Positions 1-7,233 of a stretch of 10,485 nt of DNA are shown one piece after another (the stretch's first letter is position 1; each line of letters begins with the position of its first letter). Origin of the DNA: E44-bin32 sp041573795 (GTDB lineage Bacteria; Chloroflexota; Anaerolineae; Anaerolineales; E44-bin32); assembly GCA_041573795.1 (NCBI GenBank), contig JBFFQB010000107.1:1-10485 (forward strand), in the 5' to 3' direction. The notes under the pieces are model-generated. The model made no database searches, was not told where the DNA came from, and saw nothing but the letters and a program-made list of their open reading frames with translations. A program made the translations under genes and the position numbers.

Positions 1-1
1 G

Positions 2-2419
2 ATCACCGGTATGACCTGTGCAAACTGTGTCGCTGCGGTCGAACGCAACCTGAAGAAGGTTGACGGCGTGAGCTTTGCCAGCGTCAACCTGGCGTCTGAG
101 CGAGCGACAGTGTCCTTCGACCCGGAACTCACGACGCAGCAAGCTCTGATCGACCGAGTCCGTCATGCGGGCTATGATATTGCTGTTGGGGAAGCGGATT
201 TTCTCCTGCGTAGATTATCCGATGCTGAGGATGCACGACGTTTGGAAGCAGCGCTCATGCAACGCGAAGGTGTTACACAAGCCAGCGTGAACCTGGCGGC
301 AGAACGTGCTCGCGTGCAGTATATTCCAACGGTCGTCAGTCAATCCGAGTTGCGTAAGACAATGTCGGCTGCGGGTTTTGAGGCTCTTTCCGTCGAAGGG
401 GAAACACAGGATGTAGAGCGCCTGGCGCGTGAACGTGAGATCCGCTATCAGTTTCGGCTGCTTGTGCTGGGTTTGGTGTTTACCGTTCCTCTCTTCCTGT
501 TCTCGATGGGTCGGGACTTTGGATTGATCCCAGCCACCATCGCTCACGCGCCGTGGGCCGAGTGGTTAATGTTTGCCCTGGCTACGCCGGTGCAATTTGT
601 CGTGGGTCGCCAATATTACGTTGGTGCCTTCAAAGCCCTTCGCAATCGATCGGCGAATATGGATGTGCTGATCGCCATGGGGTCATCCGCTGCTTATTTT
701 TACTCGATTCCCGTGTTGCTGGGCTTGCTTGATGGCCATGTCTATTTCGAGACTGCGGCAGTCATCATCACCTTGATCGTGATGGGTAAGTTCCTTGAAG
801 CGCGAGCAAAAGGACGAACAAGCGAAGCGATCAAGAAGCTCATGAGCTTACGCCCCAAACAAGCTACCGTTGTGAGAGACGGTGAGCAAACGGAGATCCC
901 CATTGATCAGGTGGTTGTTGGCGACCTTGTCATTGTAAAACCGGGAGAGAAATTTCCGGTGGATGGGGTTGTCGTTGAGGGACGAAGCGCTGCGGATGAA
1001 TCCATGCTCACGGGTGAATCAATGCCCGTTGAGAAGGGTCCAGGCGACAACGTAGTGGGTGCTGCGATCAACAAACTTGGCCGGGTGAAATTTGAGGCCA
1101 CGAAAGTTGGTAGAGACACAGCTTTAGCGCAAATCATCCGCCTGGTGGAGGAGGCGCAGGGGAGCAAGGCTCCTATCCAGCGACTTGCCGATCGAGTTTC
1201 GAGCGTGTTTGTCCCGATTGTTATCCTGATTGCCTTGCTCACCTTTCTGAGTTGGTACTTCCTAGCACCACCCCCCACAGGAGATATCACCGCCTTCACA
1301 CGGGCGTTAATCAACATGGTGGCAGTACTGGTGATCGCATGCCCATGCGCGATGGGGCTGGCCACGCCAACAGCCGTGATGGTCGGGACTGGCAGGGGTG
1401 CGGGTGAAGGGATACTGTACAAGTCCAGTGAAGCTCTCGAGCGAGCAGGCTCGCTTACTACAGTTGTATTGGATAAGACCGGCACAATCACTCGTGGTCA
1501 ACCGACAGTGACGGATATCATCCTGCTGGATTGGGAGGGTGACGAAAACCAACTGCTCCAATTAGCCGCCAGCGCGGAAAAAGCATCTGAGCACCCTCTC
1601 GCCGACGCGGTTACCGCAGCGGCTTCATCCCGGTCTGTAGACCTGCTGGAGCCCGATCGGTTCGAGGCGATACCGGGCAAAGGGATCAAGGCCTCAATAA
1701 ACGGCTTCGAGATCAGCGTAGGCTCCCTTGCGTTGCTCGCAGAGCGGGGTCTGGAAGACGATGCGGCTGCCGTGAACATGCAAAAATTGCAGCAGGAAGC
1801 CAAGACGGCGGTGGCAGTGATTGTCGATCATCGTGTGGCTGGGATCCTGGGAATCGCCGATTCGTTGAAGGAGGGTTCCAAGGTTGCCATTGCAGAATTA
1901 CAGCGTTTGGGATTAGAAGTGGCTATGATCACCGGTGATAACCAGGCAACGGCTGAAGCAATCGCACGGGAAGTAGGCATCTCGCTCAACGGAAACGTTG
2001 AAAAGCTGGTTCGGGCGGAGGTGCTCCCTGGTGGTAAAGCCGAAGTTATCCAGCAGCTCCAGGAAGATGGTCGAATTGTCGCCATGGTCGGAGACGGTAT
2101 TAATGATGCTCCTGCCCTTGCGCAGGCTGACGTAGGTATCGCCATCGGTACAGGCACAGATGTCGCCATTGCAGCTGCACCGATAACTTTACTCAGCGGC
2201 GATCTGCGCGGAACGGCTCGCGCCATTCGTCTTTCACGGGTGACCCTTCGCACCATCAAGCAAAATTTATTCTGGGCGCTCATCTATAACATCACATTGA
2301 TCCCTGCCGCTGCGTTAGGTTTGCTGAATCCCATGCTGGCAGCTGGCGCGATGGCATTTAGCTCTATCTTCGTGGTGGCCAATAGCTTGAGATTGCGTGG
2401 CAATAAGCTCGATCGCTAA
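2..2419 (+). CDS. copA: Cu+-exporting P1B-type ATPase CopA (5' end outside window)
   Basis: Pumps Cu+ out of the cytosol across the inner membrane using ATP. The reading frame is open to the window edge: codons for Ile-Thr-Gly precede the Met at 11 and complete the heavy-metal-binding motif ITGMTCANC, so the true start lies upstream. Numbering from that Met, the order is a first HMA domain with its CxxC at 3-6, a second HMA-like domain at about 62-127 with no cysteines, membrane helices from about 145, actuator motif TGES at 334-337, the metal-site CPC at 444-446, phosphorylated Asp488 in DKTGT, HP at 528-529 of the nucleotide domain, and GDGIND at 694-699. The last helices carry Tyr759-Asn760 and Met781 with Ser784-Ser785, the signature of the Cu+/Ag+ subgroup rather than Zn/Cd pumps. 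No regulator is visible. The thiol-redox genes follow 129 bases downstream. Confidence 0.95.
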   Translation: MTGMTCANCVAAVERNLKKVDGVSFASVNLASERATVSFDPELTTQQALIDRVRHAGYDIAVGEADFLLRRLSDAEDARRLEAALMQREGVTQASVNLAAERARVQYIPTVVSQSELRKTMSAAGFEALSVEGETQDVERLAREREIRYQFRLLVLGLVFTVPLFLFSMGRDFGLIPATIAHAPWAEWLMFALATPVQFVVGRQYYVGAFKALRNRSANMDVLIAMGSSAAYFYSIPVLLGLLDGHVYFETAAVIITLIVMGKFLEARAKGRTSEAIKKLMSLRPKQATVVRDGEQTEIPIDQVVVGDLVIVKPGEKFPVDGVVVEGRSAADESMLTGESMPVEKGPGDNVVGAAINKLGRVKFEATKVGRDTALAQIIRLVEEAQGSKAPIQRLADRVSSVFVPIVILIALLTFLSWYFLAPPPTGDITAFTRALINMVAVLVIACPCAMGLATPTAVMVGTGRGAGEGILYKSSEALERAGSLTTVVLDKTGTITRGQPTVTDIILLDWEGDENQLLQLAASAEKASEHPLADAVTAAASSRSVDLLEPDRFEAIPGKGIKASINGFEISVGSLALLAERGLEDDAAAVNMQKLQQEAKTAVAVIVDHRVAGILGIADSLKEGSKVAIAELQRLGLEVAMITGDNQATAEAIAREVGISLNGNVEKLVRAEVLPGGKAEVIQQLQEDGRIVAMVGDGINDAPALAQADVGIAIGTGTDVAIAAAPITLLSGDLRGTARAIRLSRVTLRTIKQNLFWALIYNITLIPAAALGLLNPMLAAGAMAFSSIFVVANSLRLRGNKLDR

Positions 2420-2450
2420 GAGCCCCTTGGTTTACCATCATTATTACCCC

Positions 2451-2479
2451 TTGAGTGTGAATGGTTGATCGATTATCCT
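2451..2479 (+). promoter_or_regulatory. Possible sigma-70 promoter for the ccdA operon
   Basis: TTGAGT at 2451-2456 and TATCCT at 2474-2479 are separated by 17 bases and each match four of six consensus positions. Transcription would start near 2486, leaving a leader of about 63 bases before ccdA. It lies in the 129-base gap after copA, in which I see no clear intrinsic terminator, so readthrough from copA is also possible. Confidence 0.35.
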
Positions 2480-2548
2480 ATCAGTCGGGAACTAGGCTCC
2501 AGGTGGAAATAACGTCTCTATGGCTTACGGAAGGACGTCAATAAGAAC

Positions 2549-3289
2549 ATGGTTGAGCTTGGAAGCATCGGTCTTAACCCCTATGGGATCGGAATCTCCG
2601 CGCTGGCGGGCATGCTTTCGTTCCTTTCACCGTGTGTATTAGCACTCATCCCGGCTTACATCGGATATCTCAGCGGGCGCACACTCACATCAAGCGGCGA
2701 AGTCATTCAGAACCGCTGGTTGACCTTCAGCCACGGGATCGCGTTCGTTCTTGGATTTAGCATTGTCTTTATTTCGCTAGGGGCGGCAGCGTCTGCCATC
2801 GGGGCGCTGCTCTATGACCTCAGGCAATGGCTCGCTCGCATTGGTGGGGTTGTGGTGATCATATTTGGCTTGCATACAATGGGTGTCATCACGATTCCCT
2901 TCCTTGATTACGACACCCGCCGCCAGGTACAGCCTGACCCAGCTCTGGGCTACTTATCCTCGGCAATGATGGGTGTTTTTTTCTCGGCAGGGTGGGCTCC
3001 TTGCGTGGGACCAGTCCTGGGGGCAGTGCTCACGCTGGCTCTAAACAGTGCTCGCATAACAGAAGGTGTCGTCCTTCTAAGCGCCTACAGCGTAGGCTTG
3101 GCGGTCCCCTTCCTGCTAGCTGCTCTCGGGATCGGACGTGTTGCTGAGCTTATGCGTCGCTACGGCAAGGCCGTTAGATATTTATCAATTGCCACAGGCG
3201 TGATCCTGGTCATCTTGGGGGTGATGCTGATGACTGGAACACTCGAGCGATTGGCGCAGTACGGTTTCTTTGTCGATTTCGGACTTTAA
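2549..3289 (+). CDS. ccdA: CcdA/DsbD-type transmembrane thiol-disulfide electron carrier
   Basis: Integral membrane protein that moves reducing equivalents from cytosolic thioredoxin to extracytoplasmic thioredoxin-like proteins, used in cytochrome c maturation and other thiol reduction. The 246 residues form about six hydrophobic helices, the usual size for stand-alone CcdA. The two redox cysteines sit in the expected symmetrical motifs: Cys29 in SPCVLALIPAY and Cys152 in GWAPCVGP. The ATG at 2549 has a purine-rich GGAAGGA at 2529-2535, 13 bases away, somewhat far for a Shine-Dalgarno site. It opens a tight unit with the membrane-bound thioredoxin and the glutaredoxin-DUF2085 gene, and the next gene gives it an obvious electron acceptor. 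Family assignment is firm. The particular client proteins are inference. Confidence 0.92.
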   Translation: MVELGSIGLNPYGIGISALAGMLSFLSPCVLALIPAYIGYLSGRTLTSSGEVIQNRWLTFSHGIAFVLGFSIVFISLGAAASAIGALLYDLRQWLARIGGVVVIIFGLHTMGVITIPFLDYDTRRQVQPDPALGYLSSAMMGVFFSAGWAPCVGPVLGAVLTLALNSARITEGVVLLSAYSVGLAVPFLLAALGIGRVAELMRRYGKAVRYLSIATGVILVILGVMLMTGTLERLAQYGFFVDFGL

Positions 3290-3302
3290 AACTTCCGTGC
3301 AT

Positions 3303-3911
3303 ATGCCGCAAAATCCCAGATCAAGATATTTTCGACTATTAGCCATCGGGGTATTGATCGGCGCGGCTATAACTCTAGTTGTACTTGCTGGTCTTCCTGA
3401 GGTGCCGCGCGCTATCTCGAAAACACGCTCCCCTAGCGCGGGCGACCAAGCTGACTCGAGTGTAGTTGAAGAGGGAGCGAAAACGGTGTCGGTGGGGCAA
3501 GCAGCACCGAACTTTGCGCTTCATGATACCCGGGATCGCACCTATGAACTCCAAGGATTAAAGGGTAAGGTTGTCCTGCTAAACTTCTGGGCAACCTGGT
3601 GCGCACCTTGCCGGCTTGAAATGCCACTTCTGGAAGCGATCAGTCAGGAATTGGTGGAAGAAGATTTTCTTGTTCTGGGTATCAACTTGCAGGAATCGGT
3701 TGCGCAGGTTCAGGAATTTGTGGATGAGATGGGGTTGACATTCCCGGTACTTCTTGATTCAGATGGGACGGTTTCAGGCCTGTATCGCATTATCGGGTAT
3801 CCCTCAACAATCATCATTGACAAAGCTGGCAAGATACAGACGATCCATATCGGGATCCTCTTAGAATCACAGCTGCGGGAATACTTACAAGAGGCAGGGT
3901 TATCCATATGA
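3303..3911 (+). CDS. Membrane-anchored TlpA/ResA-family thioredoxin
   Basis: Extracytoplasmic thiol-disulfide oxidoreductase, probably reduced by the CcdA encoded just upstream. From the chosen ATG it has 202 residues: a basic N-terminus, one uncleaved signal-anchor helix at about 11-31, a polar linker, then a thioredoxin fold from about 63. The active site is WCAPC with Cys100 and Cys103, and the cis-proline is Pro167 in GYPSTIII. The VGQAAPNF entry motif and the GKVVLLNFWATWC strand are typical of TlpA/ResA/CcmG. The start is uncertain. ATG at 3303 leaves 13 bases after the ccdA stop and gives a clean signal anchor. GTG at 3297 or a TTG at 3270 overlapping ccdA are also in frame, and none has a good Shine-Dalgarno site, so coupling to ccdA translation is likely. 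Whether it serves cytochrome c haem attachment or another target cannot be decided here. Confidence 0.88.
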   Translation: MPQNPRSRYFRLLAIGVLIGAAITLVVLAGLPEVPRAISKTRSPSAGDQADSSVVEEGAKTVSVGQAAPNFALHDTRDRTYELQGLKGKVVLLNFWATWCAPCRLEMPLLEAISQELVEEDFLVLGINLQESVAQVQEFVDEMGLTFPVLLDSDGTVSGLYRIIGYPSTIIIDKAGKIQTIHIGILLESQLREYLQEAGLSI

Positions 3912-4870
3912 TGCGTGTTACGCTCTTCACCAGGGAGGATTGCACCCTATGTGATCAGGTCAAGCTGGATTTAGCATCGCTTGCAGATGAGTTGCCCCAT
4001 CATCTGCAGGAAGTCGACATCGATGAAGACCCAGAACTTTACGAGCGCTACAATGAGAAGATTCCCGTTTGTCTCATTGGCCCTTACACATTGGAAGCTC
4101 CAATTCGAAAAGTTGATTTGGAGGTTGCGCTAAGAGCGGCGGCCGATAGCCCCAATCGCCCATTACCATCTCGCTCTGCAAAAGAACGGAAGCGTGGGGT
4201 GAGTTTGAATCGCGGCTTGCTCTTCTTTTCCCGCCGTTGGCTGACGATCTTTAATCTCATTGTCCTTCTGTATATAGGATTACCGTTTGGCGCGCCCGTT
4301 CTCATGAAAGCCGGTTTCCAAACACCTGCTAAAGTCATTTACCGCATTTATCGCCCCCTTTGCCATCAACTTTCCTTTCGCTCTTGGTTCCTTTTCGGCC
4401 AACAAGCTTATTACCCGCTGGAACATGCAGGTCTGGGTGTGACGAGTTATGAACAAGTAACGGGCAGCACTACCTGGGAATGGCGTGACGCGCAGGACTT
4501 CGTTGGCAATGAACAGGTTGGATATAAAGTGGCGCTCTGCCAACGTGATGTTGCCATCTACGTGGCTATCTTCATCTCGGGATTATTATTTGGCCTGGTA
4601 CGCAAGCGCATCCGGCCTCTACCGATTTGGATCTGGTTTTTGCTGGGCATCGTGCCAATTGCCCTTGATGGCGGTTCTCAGCTGATCGCAAATATACCCC
4701 TTCTGAGACTTCCAGTCCGTGAGAGTGTACCTGCACTGCGCACGCTGACCGGGGCGCTCTTCGGGGTGATGAATGTCTGGCTAGCCTATCCCTATGTTGA
4801 AGAGACTATGGAGGACACCCGCACGCTTACCCTGAGCAAATTGGCAGCGGCGGGCGAGCTAACGAAATAG
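3908..4870 (+). CDS. Glutaredoxin-like domain fused to DUF2085 membrane protein
   Basis: A 320-residue two-part protein. Residues 1-78 are a glutaredoxin-like domain (DUF836/PF05768 type) with redox pair Cys12 and Cys15 in CTLC and an IPV cis-proline motif at 52-54. A basic linker leads to a DUF2085 membrane domain with four predicted helices at about 112-135, 214-232, 238-262 and 278-298. DUF2085 marks are RPLCHQ (Cys152), LCQRD (Cys211), the DGGSQ segment near 254-258 and RTLTG near 278-282. By the positive-inside rule (basic 93-110 and RKRIR at 232-236) the glutaredoxin part is cytosolic and the loop from about 136 to 213, with both DUF2085 cysteines, is outside. The ATG overlaps the upstream TGA by four bases (ATGA), with AGGG eight bases before it, so translation is coupled to the thioredoxin. 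The role of DUF2085 is unknown. A link to thiol or metal handling is inferred from the operon. Confidence 0.85.
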   Translation: MMRVTLFTREDCTLCDQVKLDLASLADELPHHLQEVDIDEDPELYERYNEKIPVCLIGPYTLEAPIRKVDLEVALRAAADSPNRPLPSRSAKERKRGVSLNRGLLFFSRRWLTIFNLIVLLYIGLPFGAPVLMKAGFQTPAKVIYRIYRPLCHQLSFRSWFLFGQQAYYPLEHAGLGVTSYEQVTGSTTWEWRDAQDFVGNEQVGYKVALCQRDVAIYVAIFISGLLFGLVRKRIRPLPIWIWFLLGIVPIALDGGSQLIANIPLLRLPVRESVPALRTLTGALFGVMNVWLAYPYVEETMEDTRTLTLSKLAAAGELTK

Positions 4871-4952
4871 ACTGGACAGCTATCGGTCATCCCTGGGAAG
4901 ATTTGCTCGATCTTGAATGAAAGCAGTCGTCCCTCCCGATTATGCTGCGTGG

Positions 4953-4958
4953 TAAACT
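4953..4958 (+). promoter_or_regulatory. -10-like box for leaderless pgeF
   Basis: TAAACT lies exactly six bases before the ATG of pgeF, which would place the transcription start on the start codon. The spacing equals that of the better promoter at 10372-10401, and the flanks are alike (box, CGG, three bases, ATG). No convincing -35 hexamer stands 16-18 bases upstream, and pgeF has no Shine-Dalgarno site, which fits a leaderless mRNA. An alternative TATGCT at 4941-4946 is 22 bases from TTGAAT at 4913-4918, too far apart to be a normal pair. Confidence 0.4.
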
Positions 4959-4964
4959 CGGTTT

Positions 4965-5744
4965 ATGCCCTTCTCTCAGCAAAATGGTGTTCGCAGCTAT
5001 CAGTTTGAGATCTTCAATGGTCACCCGCTATCCCAGGGAATTTTCACCCGGCAAGGAGGCGTAAGCCCCAGCCCCTGGAAAAGTCTCAACGTAGGGGGAA
5101 CCGTAGGTGACAACCCAGAGCGTGTGGCCTCGAACCGCAGCCAGGTCTTTGAGAGCCTTGGCCGCGAAGTAAGTTCATTGCACGATGTCTGGCAAGTGCA
5201 CTCGGCTGATGTTGTTCATGCCAAGCTGCCGCGAGGGAACAACCCTGCGCTAAAAGCTGACATCATCATCACCACCAACCCACAGGTCACTTTATTCATG
5301 CGCTTCGCCGATTGTGTACCCATCTATATCTACGATCCGCAAGCTCATGCTATCGCCATGGTTCACGCCGGTTGGTTGGGGACGGTCCGGCGTGCAGCTG
5401 AAATCGCTGTTAAAGCGATGATCGCCACCTTTGGCAGTTCTGCGGAACACTTGTTGGCTGGGATAGGTCCTTCTATTGGGCCTGACCACTACGAAGTCGG
5501 TCAGGATGTCCTTACGCAATTTTCAGCCAGCTTTGGTGAGCATGCCTCCCAACATATCATCGCAAGGGAGCAACAAACCTTTCTCAATCTATGGTCTGCC
5601 AATCAGTATCTTCTCGAGCAACAAGGTGTATCTGAGATTGAGATCGCCGGGGTCTGTACCGCCTGTGATAATGACGACTGGTTCTCCCATCGGGCGGAGC
5701 ATGGAAGAACAGGCCGCTTTGCAGCGTTGTTTAATTTGGAGTGA
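4965..5744 (+). CDS. pgeF: PgeF/YfiH multicopper-oxidase-like (laccase domain) protein
   Basis: Member of the DUF152/YfiH family. Characterised relatives edit peptidoglycan precursors by removing mis-incorporated L-serine from UDP-MurNAc (Escherichia coli PgeF), and the family also includes purine nucleoside phosphorylase/adenosine deaminase enzymes (human FAMIN). The 259 residues are full length and carry the catalytic triad His79 (WQVHSADV), Cys117 (RFADCVPI) and His134 (VHAGWLGT), plus GPSIGP at 168-173, Cys231, FSHR at 240-243 and TGR at 249-251. These zinc-binding His and Cys residues match the enzyme family, so the old laccase label is probably not its function. The start is the ATG six bases after a -10-like box, with no Shine-Dalgarno site. 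Its stop lies two bases before the yggS ATG, so the two are translated from one mRNA. Confidence 0.93.
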   Translation: MPFSQQNGVRSYQFEIFNGHPLSQGIFTRQGGVSPSPWKSLNVGGTVGDNPERVASNRSQVFESLGREVSSLHDVWQVHSADVVHAKLPRGNNPALKADIIITTNPQVTLFMRFADCVPIYIYDPQAHAIAMVHAGWLGTVRRAAEIAVKAMIATFGSSAEHLLAGIGPSIGPDHYEVGQDVLTQFSASFGEHASQHIIAREQQTFLNLWSANQYLLEQQGVSEIEIAGVCTACDNDDWFSHRAEHGRTGRFAALFNLE

Positions 5745-5746
5745 GT

Positions 5747-6469
5747 ATGCCTCTAAACTGGGTGGAGCACATTCGAGCTCGCCTGGATGTGGTAAACCGA
5801 AACATTGCCCTGGCGGCTGATCGATCGGACCGACCGTCCGAGGCTATCCAGATCGTCGCCATTGCGAAGGGTCGACCGGCAGGTGCCATCGAGGCTGCCC
5901 TTGATCTCGGTCTTGATCAAATCGGTGAGAATCGAGTTGAAGAAGCGCTGCAAAAAAAGGAATCGCTGCTAAACGCAGCTATTACCTGGCACATGGTCGG
6001 TCATATTCAGAGCCGGAAGGCAATTCAAATCCCGCAAAACTTCAGCTACGTGCATTCTATCGACCGCATGAAGATTGCTGAGCGTCTCAACCGTTTTTCA
6101 ATGGATCAAGGGGTGCGTCCCTCTGTATTGCTGGAATGTAATGTGTCGGGTGAAAGCTCAAAAGGGGGTTGGGATGCATCAGATTCAACCGCGTGGCCCA
6201 CATTGATCCCGGAGTTTGGCGAAATTGTGCGCCTGCCTGCCTTGAATGTAGTCGGATTGATGACAATGGCACCATGGGTGCAGGATCAGAAAGTCCTGCG
6301 CTCGACCTTTCAGCGCTTGAGGCAGTTGCGCGAATACCTTACAAAAGAGCTGGTGCATGAGCTGCCTGAGTTATCCATGGGGATGACGGATGATTATCAA
6401 TTCGCGGTCGAAGAGGGTGCTACGATGCTGCGATTGGGACGGGCACTTTTCGGTAGTGCCGTGGAATGA
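5747..6469 (+). CDS. yggS: YggS/PLPBP family pyridoxal-phosphate homeostasis protein
   Basis: Cytosolic PLP-binding protein of the YggS/YlmE/PROSC family, a single TIM-barrel domain without known catalysis that buffers vitamin B6 and affects amino-acid metabolism. The 240 residues show the PLP lysine Lys41 (in IVAIAKGRP, where most relatives have VSK), IGENRVEE at 59-66, WHMVGHIQ at 81-88, NVSGESSKGG at 132-141 and the phosphate-binding SMGMTDDY at 210-217 with EEGATMLRLG. The ATG at 5747 is preferred because GGAG at 5738-5741 stands five bases upstream. A GTG at 5741 overlapping the pgeF stop would add two residues and is the alternative. It follows pgeF directly and precedes yggT, the usual order in the division-linked ylm cluster. 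Confidence 0.93.
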   Translation: MPLNWVEHIRARLDVVNRNIALAADRSDRPSEAIQIVAIAKGRPAGAIEAALDLGLDQIGENRVEEALQKKESLLNAAITWHMVGHIQSRKAIQIPQNFSYVHSIDRMKIAERLNRFSMDQGVRPSVLLECNVSGESSKGGWDASDSTAWPTLIPEFGEIVRLPALNVVGLMTMAPWVQDQKVLRSTFQRLRQLREYLTKELVHELPELSMGMTDDYQFAVEEGATMLRLGRALFGSAVE

Positions 6470-6486
6470 GGGTGTGGCGGTTGCGG

Positions 6487-6492
6487 TAAAAT
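6487..6492 (+). promoter_or_regulatory. Weak -10-like box upstream of yggT
   Basis: TAAAAT preceded by GG resembles the box before pgeF (GGTAAACT). It lies in the 79-base gap between yggS and yggT and would start transcription near 6499, giving a leader of about 50 bases. No matching -35 is visible, so this may be only an A/T-rich stretch. It is offered as a secondary internal promoter. Confidence 0.25.
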
Positions 6493-6536
6493 GTGTAAAG
6501 AAGGTCAAGCTTTCTAATTTCTGATCGTTTCAATAC

Positions 6537-6541
6537 GAGGA
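6537..6541 (+). promoter_or_regulatory. Ribosome binding site that fixes the TTG start of yggT
   Basis: GAGGA stands seven bases before the TTG at 6549, ideal spacing. No ATG or GTG lies at a comparable place in this frame, so the site supports the TTG as the genuine start codon. Confidence 0.6.
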
Positions 6542-6548
6542 CTCTATC

Positions 6549-6800
6549 TTGTCAAATCTAGCTAACGCAATTTACATTTTTACCCGTCTGTTAATGATGG
6601 TTGTTCTGGCGGACGTGATCGCCAGTTACTTTTTAGATCCCTTTCATACTGTCCGTAAATTCCTGGACAATCTTGTTGAACCTCTGCTTTCACCGATTCG
6701 CCGGCTACTACCCCCAACGGGTATGATCGACTTAAGCCCCCTCATCCTGCTCATTCTGCTTGAGGTGATTGGTCGGGTTCTGATAGGGATTCTCACTTGA
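6549..6800 (+). CDS. yggT: YggT family membrane protein
   Basis: Small integral membrane protein of 83 residues, the single-repeat form of the YggT/YlmG family (Pfam YGGT). It has two hydrophobic helices at about 7-28 and 61-82 joined by a loop holding the family motif: EPLLSPIRRLLPP at 44-56 followed by IDLSP at 60-64. The molecular role is not settled. Relatives are linked to cell division, envelope biogenesis, osmotic tolerance and, in plastids, nucleoid distribution and cytochrome b6 assembly. The start is a TTG backed by a well-spaced GAGGA. The stop TGA overlaps the TTG start of the next gene, so the two proteins are translationally coupled. Confidence 0.88.
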   Translation: MSNLANAIYIFTRLLMMVVLADVIASYFLDPFHTVRKFLDNLVEPLLSPIRRLLPPTGMIDLSPLILLILLEVIGRVLIGILT

Positions 6801-7129
6801 ACCGCGCATCCAAGAAACGGGAATTTAAACTCCATGATGGGGAGCGGGGGGCCGCGCTCACAATTCGAGTGACTCCCCGTGCACGAAAAACCGAAATTGG
6901 TGGTGTGCTCGACGATGGCACGCTGCGAATCCGGATCGCTGCCCCACCGGTTGAAGGGAAAGCGAACAAAGTGCTCATCGCCTTCCTGGCGAAAGTGCTG
7001 GGTGTGCGTAAAAACAAGATAGAAATTGTTGCCGGTGAGCGGGGGTTGGATAAGATCATCTCGGTTTTGGAGATGCCAGCCGATGAGGCCGAAAAGCGCA
7101 TCAATATCTGGCTTCAAGCGCAGAAATAA
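6797..7129 (+). CDS. yggU: DUF167/YggU family protein
   Basis: Small cytosolic alpha/beta protein of the UPF0235 (DUF167) family, function unknown although structures of relatives exist. The 110 residues show the family core: IRVTPRARKTEI at 23-34 and APPVEGKAN at 49-57, then LAKVLGV and KIEIVAGE leading into the end. The usual SRxK after the GE is replaced by RGLDK at 82-86, so the conserved Ser-Arg is shifted or lost. The TTG start overlaps the yggT stop in the four bases TTGA, and no ATG or GTG in this frame would keep the full domain. It is the last gene of the pgeF-yggS-yggT-yggU unit and is followed 29 bases later by an intrinsic terminator. Confidence 0.88.
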   Translation: MNRASKKREFKLHDGERGAALTIRVTPRARKTEIGGVLDDGTLRIRIAAPPVEGKANKVLIAFLAKVLGVRKNKIEIVAGERGLDKIISVLEMPADEAEKRINIWLQAQK

Positions 7130-7158
7130 TTTCGGTCAAGTCTTCTTAATTGAGAGAA

Positions 7159-7191
7159 CCACGGTGAAGCGCTCACACCGTGGCTTTTTTT
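7159..7191 (+). terminator. Intrinsic terminator closing the pgeF-yggU unit
   Basis: A perfect eight-base-pair stem, CCACGGTG at 7159-7166 with CACCGTGG at 7176-7183, encloses a nine-base loop and is followed by C and seven T residues (7185-7191). On the opposite strand the same hairpin is followed only by a broken T-rich stretch, so it should be much weaker for the convergent NACHT gene, whose stop lies 43 bases away. Confidence 0.9.
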
Positions 7192-7233
7192 CGGGTTCGG
7201 TTTTCCTACGACAGGCTGCAACCCTGTATGAAA

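Noticed and set aside
907..1491. Long open frame on the minus strand inside copA (also 215-547, 1498-1803 and 1828-2283)
   Set aside because: They lie antisense to a gene with all P-type ATPase motifs, show no recognisable domain and have skewed low-complexity composition, so they are mirror frames of copA codon bias.
3270..3302. TTG at 3270 as the start of the TlpA-like protein
   Set aside because: It would add 11 residues overlapping the end of ccdA, without a Shine-Dalgarno site. The ATG at 3303 gives a standard signal anchor. Not fully excluded.
4913..4946. TTGAAT with TATGCT as a promoter for pgeF
   Set aside because: The spacer would be 22 bases, too long for a sigma-70 promoter. The TAAACT box nearer the ATG is preferred.
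5476..5820. Plus-strand open frame spanning the pgeF/yggS junction
   Set aside because: It overlaps two firmly identified genes in another frame and has no domain or ribosome binding site of its own.
6644..7117. Minus-strand open frames opposite yggT and yggU
   Set aside because: The plus-strand genes are clear family members; the antisense frames show no family features.
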